From Streptomyces sp. ISL-100 (GTDB taxonomy: Bacteria > Actinomycetota > Actinomycetes > Streptomycetales > Streptomycetaceae), in NCBI RefSeq assembly GCF_018614615.1, contig NZ_JAGGOK010000042.1:55890-119889 (forward strand): a stretch of 64,000 nucleotides of DNA, written 5' to 3'. Made by a program: the position numbers and the translations under genes. A model generated the notes under the pieces. That model saw nothing but the letters and a program-made list of their open reading frames with translations. It had not been told where the DNA came from and did no database searches. Below are positions 60,362 to 64,000 of the stretch, in pieces (within the stretch, counting starts at the first letter, position 1; every line of letters begins with the position of its first letter).

Positions 60362-62452
60362 TCAGCTCTCCGGCTGGGCGGCGACGGCCGCGCGGGTGCG
60401 GCGTCGGGGCGCCTTCGGGGCGTCGGTCTCCGTCGCGGGGGCGGGGACCTGGGCCTCGGCGGTGTCCACGGCGGCGGCGCGGGTGCGGCGGCGCGGTGCC
60501 TTGGCCGGTGCGGACTCCTTGTCGGCGGTCGCGGTTGCCTCGGCGGTGGCCTCGACCGGCTTCGCGGCGCGCGTACGGCGACGGGGAGCCTTCGCAGCCT
60601 CGGGCTCCGCCGCGGGGGCGATCTGGAACTCGGTGGTGTCCACGTCGGCGGCCACGCGGGTGCGGCGGCGCGGTGCCTTCGGGGCCTCGGCTTCCGTCGC
60701 GGGGGCGGGGACCTGGGCCTCGGCGGTGTCCACGGCGGCGGCGCGGCTGCGGCGGCGCGGTGCCTTGGCCGGAGCGGCCTCCGGCTCGGCCTCAGCGGTC
60801 GTGGTAGCGGTCGCGGTTGCCTCGGAGGTGGCCTCGACCGGCTTCGCGGCGCGGGTACGCCGACGGGGCTTCGTCGGAGCCTCGGGCTCCGCCGCGGGGG
60901 CGGGGACCGGGGCCTCCACCGTCTCCACGGCGGCCTCGGCCGCACGGGTGCGGCGACGGCGGCGGGGAGTGCGCGGCTCGGCAGGAGCGTCGGTGGCCGT
61001 AGCGGCCTCCGGCGCCTCGACGGGCGCCGAAACAGCAGTCGCCTCGTCGGCCGACAGCGGCGCACCATTGCGCGTACGACGACGCTGACGCGGCGTACGC
61101 GGGGCACGCTCCTCAACGACGGCCGGCGCGGCAGCCGCAGCGGCCGGTGCGGACTTGCGCCCGCGGCCACCCGTCTCGCCGAGGTCTTCGACCTGCTCCG
61201 CGCGCAGACCCGCGCGGGTCCGGTCGGCCCGGGGCAGTATGCCCTTGGTGCCGGCGGGGATGCTCAGGATCTCGTACAGGTGAGCAGACGTGGAGTACGT
61301 CTCCTCCGGCTCGTCGAACGGCAGGTCCAGCGCCTTGTTGATGAGCTTCCAGCGCGGGATGTCGTCCCAGTCGACCAGCGTGACGGCGATGCCCTTCGCG
61401 CCCGCGCGGCCGGTGCGGCCGACGCGGTGCAGGTACGTCTTCTCGTCCTCGGGCGACTGGTAGTTGATGACGTGGGTCACACCCTCGACGTCGATGCCGC
61501 GCGCGGCGACGTCGGTGCAGACCAGCACGTCGACCTTGCCGTTGCGGAACGCGCGCAGCGCCTGCTCACGCGCGCCCTGGCCGAGGTCACCGTGGACCGC
61601 GCCGGAGGCGAAGCCGCGCTTCTCGAGCTGCTCGGCGATGTCCGCCGCGGTGCGCTTCGTACGGCAGAAGATCATCGCGAGTCCGCGGCCGTCGGCCTGG
61701 AGGATGCGGGAGACGAGCTCCGGCTTGTCCATGTTGTGCGCGCGGAAGACGTGCTGCGTGATGTTCGCGACGGTCGCGCCCTCGTCGTCGGGCGACGTGG
61801 CGCTGATGTGCGTCGGCTGCGACATGTACTTGCGGGCGAGGCCGATGACGGCGCCCGGCATGGTCGCCGAGAACAGCATCGTCTGGCGCTTCGGCGGAAG
61901 CATCTTCATGATCTTCTCGACGTCGGGCAGGAAGCCCAGGTCGAGCATCTCGTCGGCCTCGTCGAGGACGAGCGACCGCACGTGAGAAAGGTCGAGCTTC
62001 TTCTGGCCGGCCAGGTCTAGCAGACGCCCGGGCGTACCGACGACGATGTCGACGCCCTTCCTGAGCGCCTCCACCTGGGGCTCGTACGCACGGCCGCCGT
62101 AGATGGCGAGCACGCGCACGTTGCGGACCTTGCCGGCGGTCAGCAGGTCGTTGGTCACCTGCTGGCACAGCTCACGCGTGGGTACGACGACGAGCGCCTG
62201 CGGGGCCTCGGTCAGCTTCTCGGGCGCTGCCCGGCCCGCCTCGACGTCCGCCGGGACGGTCACGCGCTCCAGCAGCGGAAGGCCGAAGCCGAGCGTCTTG
62301 CCGGTGCCGGTCTTGGCCTGGCCGATGACGTCGCTGCCGGAAAGCGCGACGGGGAGCGTCATCTCCTGGATGGGAAAGGGGGACATGATGCCGACGGCCT
62401 CAAGGGCCTCGGCGGTCTCGGAAAGGATCCCGAGGTCTCGGAACGTAGTCAG
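60362..62452 (-). CDS. DEAD-box RNA helicase with repetitive basic C-terminal tail
   Basis: This 696-aa ATP-dependent RNA helicase has the Q motif with upstream aromatic (Phe4 in LTTFRDLGIL, Gln29), Walker A AKTGTGKT at residues 46-53, DEAD in LVLDEADEML, SAT and HRVGRTGRAG. The helicase core ends near 420. The tail to 696 is Ala/Pro/Thr/Arg-rich with repeated RRRTRAA modules, suited to binding RNA. The first ATG (62386) would delete the Q-motif helix. No ATG, GTG or TTG lies in frame upstream, so translation probably starts at CTG 62452, 7 nt after GAAGAGG. Confidence 0.88.
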   Translation of the reverse strand: MTTFRDLGILSETAEALEAVGIMSPFPIQEMTLPVALSGSDVIGQAKTGTGKTLGFGLPLLERVTVPADVEAGRAAPEKLTEAPQALVVVPTRELCQQVTNDLLTAGKVRNVRVLAIYGGRAYEPQVEALRKGVDIVVGTPGRLLDLAGQKKLDLSHVRSLVLDEADEMLDLGFLPDVEKIMKMLPPKRQTMLFSATMPGAVIGLARKYMSQPTHISATSPDDEGATVANITQHVFRAHNMDKPELVSRILQADGRGLAMIFCRTKRTAADIAEQLEKRGFASGAVHGDLGQGAREQALRAFRNGKVDVLVCTDVAARGIDVEGVTHVINYQSPEDEKTYLHRVGRTGRAGAKGIAVTLVDWDDIPRWKLINKALDLPFDEPEETYSTSAHLYEILSIPAGTKGILPRADRTRAGLRAEQVEDLGETGGRGRKSAPAAAAAAPAVVEERAPRTPRQRRRTRNGAPLSADEATAVSAPVEAPEAATATDAPAEPRTPRRRRRTRAAEAAVETVEAPVPAPAAEPEAPTKPRRRTRAAKPVEATSEATATATTTAEAEPEAAPAKAPRRRSRAAAVDTAEAQVPAPATEAEAPKAPRRRTRVAADVDTTEFQIAPAAEPEAAKAPRRRTRAAKPVEATAEATATADKESAPAKAPRRRTRAAAVDTAEAQVPAPATETDAPKAPRRRTRAAVAAQPES
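60399..60926. repeat. Tandem duplication of about 264-282 bp inside the helicase tail
   Basis: Segments starting near 60399 and near 60672 repeat almost base for base: ACCTGGGCCTCGGCGGTGTC occurs at 60447-60466 and again at 60711-60730, an offset of 264 nt. One 18-nt indel makes the offset 282 further along. Each unit encodes about 88 residues with two RRRTR/RRRSR modules. Confidence 0.8.
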
Positions 62453-62838
62453 GGTGCTGCCTCTTCTGTGAGACGCGACGCGACGCGAACGAAGGGGGTC
62501 GTACCGTGCCTGGTGTTCGTCCGGCCAAAAAAATGGGCCGGGAGGCGCGGGACCACGTGCCGTCGCTCAAGCGCTCGTGCCGCTGAGGGGGCCCCTCATC
62601 TTGCGGTCGTACGCCTTGGTACGCCCCGCGTGGAGGGCTGTCGGGTCGGAGCCGATCGGGCCACCGACCGGGCATCCTCATTCAAATGCGCCGCGTAATG
62701 CCCTGGGCACTCTGCGAGGCGCATTACCACTGTACCCCGGATTCGCGCATGTGTGTTGGGACGATTTCCCGGATCGGTGTGACGTGAGTGGTTGACCAGG
62801 CCCTTACGCACCGCACAGGGCGGGCTATTGTGCGGTTC
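62453..62838. other. Divergent region between the helicase and MiaE-like genes
   Basis: This 386-nt region holds the long helicase leader. A hairpin CCGGCC...GGCCGG with an A-rich loop lies at 62521-62542. Two overlapping inverted repeats are AATGCGCC/GGCGCATT (62685-62692 and 62718-62725) and GTAATGC/GCATTAC (62695-62701 and 62721-62727). TTGACC at 62792-62797 is a -35 candidate for the plus-strand gene. I see no gene. Confidence 0.45.
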
Positions 62839-63579
62839 ATGGAGACGCCTGACAACGCCACTGCACCCGAAGAGACGCCCCGGACCGGTATCGCCGCCCA
62901 GGACTGGGCGACGGCGTCCACCGAGCCGAATTACCACGCCGCGGTCGTGGACCTGCTGGGCGCGCTCGCGTACGGAGAGCTGGCGGCCTTCGAGCGCCTC
63001 GCCGAGGACGCCAAGCTCGCCCCGACGCTCGCCGACAAGGCCGAGCTGGCGAAGATGGCGTCGGCGGAGTTCCACCACTTCGAGCGGCTGCGGGACCGGC
63101 TGACCGCGATCGACGAGGAGCCGACGGCGGCCATGGAGCCGTTCGCGAAGGCCCTGGACGACTTCCACCGCCAGACGGCGCCGTCCGACTGGCTCGAAGG
63201 GCTGGTCAAGGCGTACGTCGGCGACTCGATCGCCAGTGACTTCTACCGCGAGGTCGCGGAGCGGCTCGACTCGGACACGCGCGGGCTGGTGCTCGCCGTG
63301 CTCGACGACACGGGGCACGGAAACTTCGCGGTGGAGAAGGTACGCGCCGCGATCGAGGCCGACCCGCGCTGCGGCGGCCGGCTCGCGCTGTGGGCACGCA
63401 GGCTGATGGGCGAGGCGCTCTCGCAGGCGCAGCGGGTCGTGGCGGACCGCGACGCGCTCTCCACGATGCTCGTGGGCGGCGTCGCCGACGGTTTCGACCT
63501 GGCGGAGGTGGGGCGGATGTTCTCCCGGATCACCGAGGCCCACACGAAGCGCATGGCGGCACTCGGCTTGGCGGCGTAA
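62839..63579 (+). CDS. Ferritin-fold MiaE-like protein
   Basis: This 246-aa protein has a four-helix ferritin-like domain (MiaE_2 type). Metal-binding Glu/His motifs are visible in YGELAAFERLAEDA and SAEFHHFERLRDRL in the first half. The second pair includes YVGDSIASDFYREVAERL and VLDDTGHGNFAVEKVRAA. MiaE itself hydroxylates a tRNA base, but the substrate of this actinobacterial group is unknown. The start ATG 62839 is favoured; in-frame GTG 62830 is an alternative. Confidence 0.82.
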   Translation: METPDNATAPEETPRTGIAAQDWATASTEPNYHAAVVDLLGALAYGELAAFERLAEDAKLAPTLADKAELAKMASAEFHHFERLRDRLTAIDEEPTAAMEPFAKALDDFHRQTAPSDWLEGLVKAYVGDSIASDFYREVAERLDSDTRGLVLAVLDDTGHGNFAVEKVRAAIEADPRCGGRLALWARRLMGEALSQAQRVVADRDALSTMLVGGVADGFDLAEVGRMFSRITEAHTKRMAALGLAA

Positions 63580-63606
63580 CCCCGCAGACGGACGAGCGAC
63601 CGGACG

Positions 63607-63873
63607 TTACGCCGCCGCCGAACGGCGGATGCGACCCCTGGGGCGGATGAGGAGCGACAGCAGGACCGCTCCCACCGCCACCGCGCCGATCAGTGTCGCG
63701 ACGACATGACCGGGCCCCAGTGCGGAATGAGTGACGTACGCACCGAACAGGGCCCCGAGCGGGCCCGCGGCCAGGACCAGGCGCCGTGAGGGCAGCCGGT
63801 CCGCGAGCCGGTGGGCAGCCGCCCAGGCAAGGGCGAATCCGAGGGCAATAGAGCCGAGAGCTTCCAAGATCAC
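63607..63873 (-). CDS. Small three-helix membrane protein
   Basis: This 88-aa protein starts at GTG 63873 behind a perfect GGGAGGAAA (longer upstream start unlikely). It has hydrophobic helices at about 2-20, 34-50 and 56-76, and a basic tail (RPRGRIRRSAAA). No family is recognised. It is convergent with the MiaE-like gene (27-nt gap). The remaining 127 nt to the window end hold no feature I can support. Confidence 0.75.
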   Translation of the reverse strand: MILEALGSIALGFALAWAAAHRLADRLPSRRLVLAAGPLGALFGAYVTHSALGPGHVVATLIGAVAVGAVLLSLLIRPRGRIRRSAAA

Positions 63874-64000
63874 GTGGTTTCCTCCCGCGCAGCCAGGGTG
63901 CAAATGGGTCGTAGCCCGTACTACCCCCGCCTCGAGGAAGGCAACCCTCCCCGGGGCCTGCGAACGGCCTGCGAAGTGAACAAACTGAAACCGGCCCGGT

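Overview
The window is high-GC (about 70%) actinobacterial DNA, almost certainly a Streptomyces core-chromosome segment. Evidence is the strong G/C third-position bias, many GTG and TTG starts, lipoproteins with Ala/Gly-rich signal peptides, a DUF5753/DUF397/anti-sigma-like ATPase triad, mycothiol deacetylase (mshB), a C-terminally extended DEAD-box helicase, and extremely rare TTA codons. No rRNA, tRNA, IS element, phage gene or CRISPR array was seen.

Region 1 (1-9.1 kb): the 3' end of a family-5 substrate-binding protein, the translational GTPase typA, and a complete oligopeptide ABC operon (operon 1: lipoprotein, two permeases, two ATPases). Region 2 (9.1-12.4 kb): an island with an orphan lipoprotein, a PIN-domain toxin/antitoxin pair, and an anti-sigma-like ATPase divergent from an XRE/DUF5753 regulator and a DUF397 (BldB-family) protein. 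Region 3 (12.4-24.6 kb): a second oligopeptide operon of the same layout (operon 2), convergent with a third, more diverged one on the minus strand (operon 3). Operon 3 has the order permease, lipoprotein, permease, ATPase, ATPase, which is the component order of bldKABCDE. Its first gene carries the only in-frame TTA codon I found in the window. An S9 peptidase follows upstream of it.

Region 4 (27.3-40.9 kb): mshB with a small membrane protein, a Pro-rich membrane-anchored cell-wall-type protein, a roughly 400-bp inverted repeat, a SirB1-like protein, a GNAT enzyme, fdxA-dapC, a lysozyme-like secreted protein, dapE, a LOG-family protein, a folP2-like gene, a DivIVA-like membrane protein and tag. 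Region 5 (40.9-54.7 kb): enoyl-CoA hydratase, a DUF3117 protein, an O-methyltransferase divergent from an ECF sigma / anti-sigma / HtrA / TatB envelope-stress cluster, mrp, DUF1003, an MgtE-N/CBS protein, a lipoprotein, an EamA exporter and CorA. Region 6 (55.1-64 kb): SUFU-domain protein, DUF6758-like protein, PHP phosphoesterase, MarC, a 50-aa protein divergent from an NYN-domain protein, an alpha/beta hydrolase, the DEAD-box helicase, a MiaE-like ferritin-fold protein and a small membrane protein.

The backbone order lpqW-like, typA ... mshB ... fdxA-dapC ... dapE-LOG-folP2-tag-DUF3117 ... OMT/sigE/rseA/htrA/tatB ... mrp ... corA recalls M. tuberculosis Rv1165-Rv1239. On that reading the roughly 21 kb of peptide transporters and regulators, plus the peptidase, is a lineage-specific insertion between typA and mshB. 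Together these genes combine peptide uptake, developmental-type regulation, cell-wall precursor (DAP) synthesis and envelope stress response. All assignments come from reading the sequence; no searches were run.
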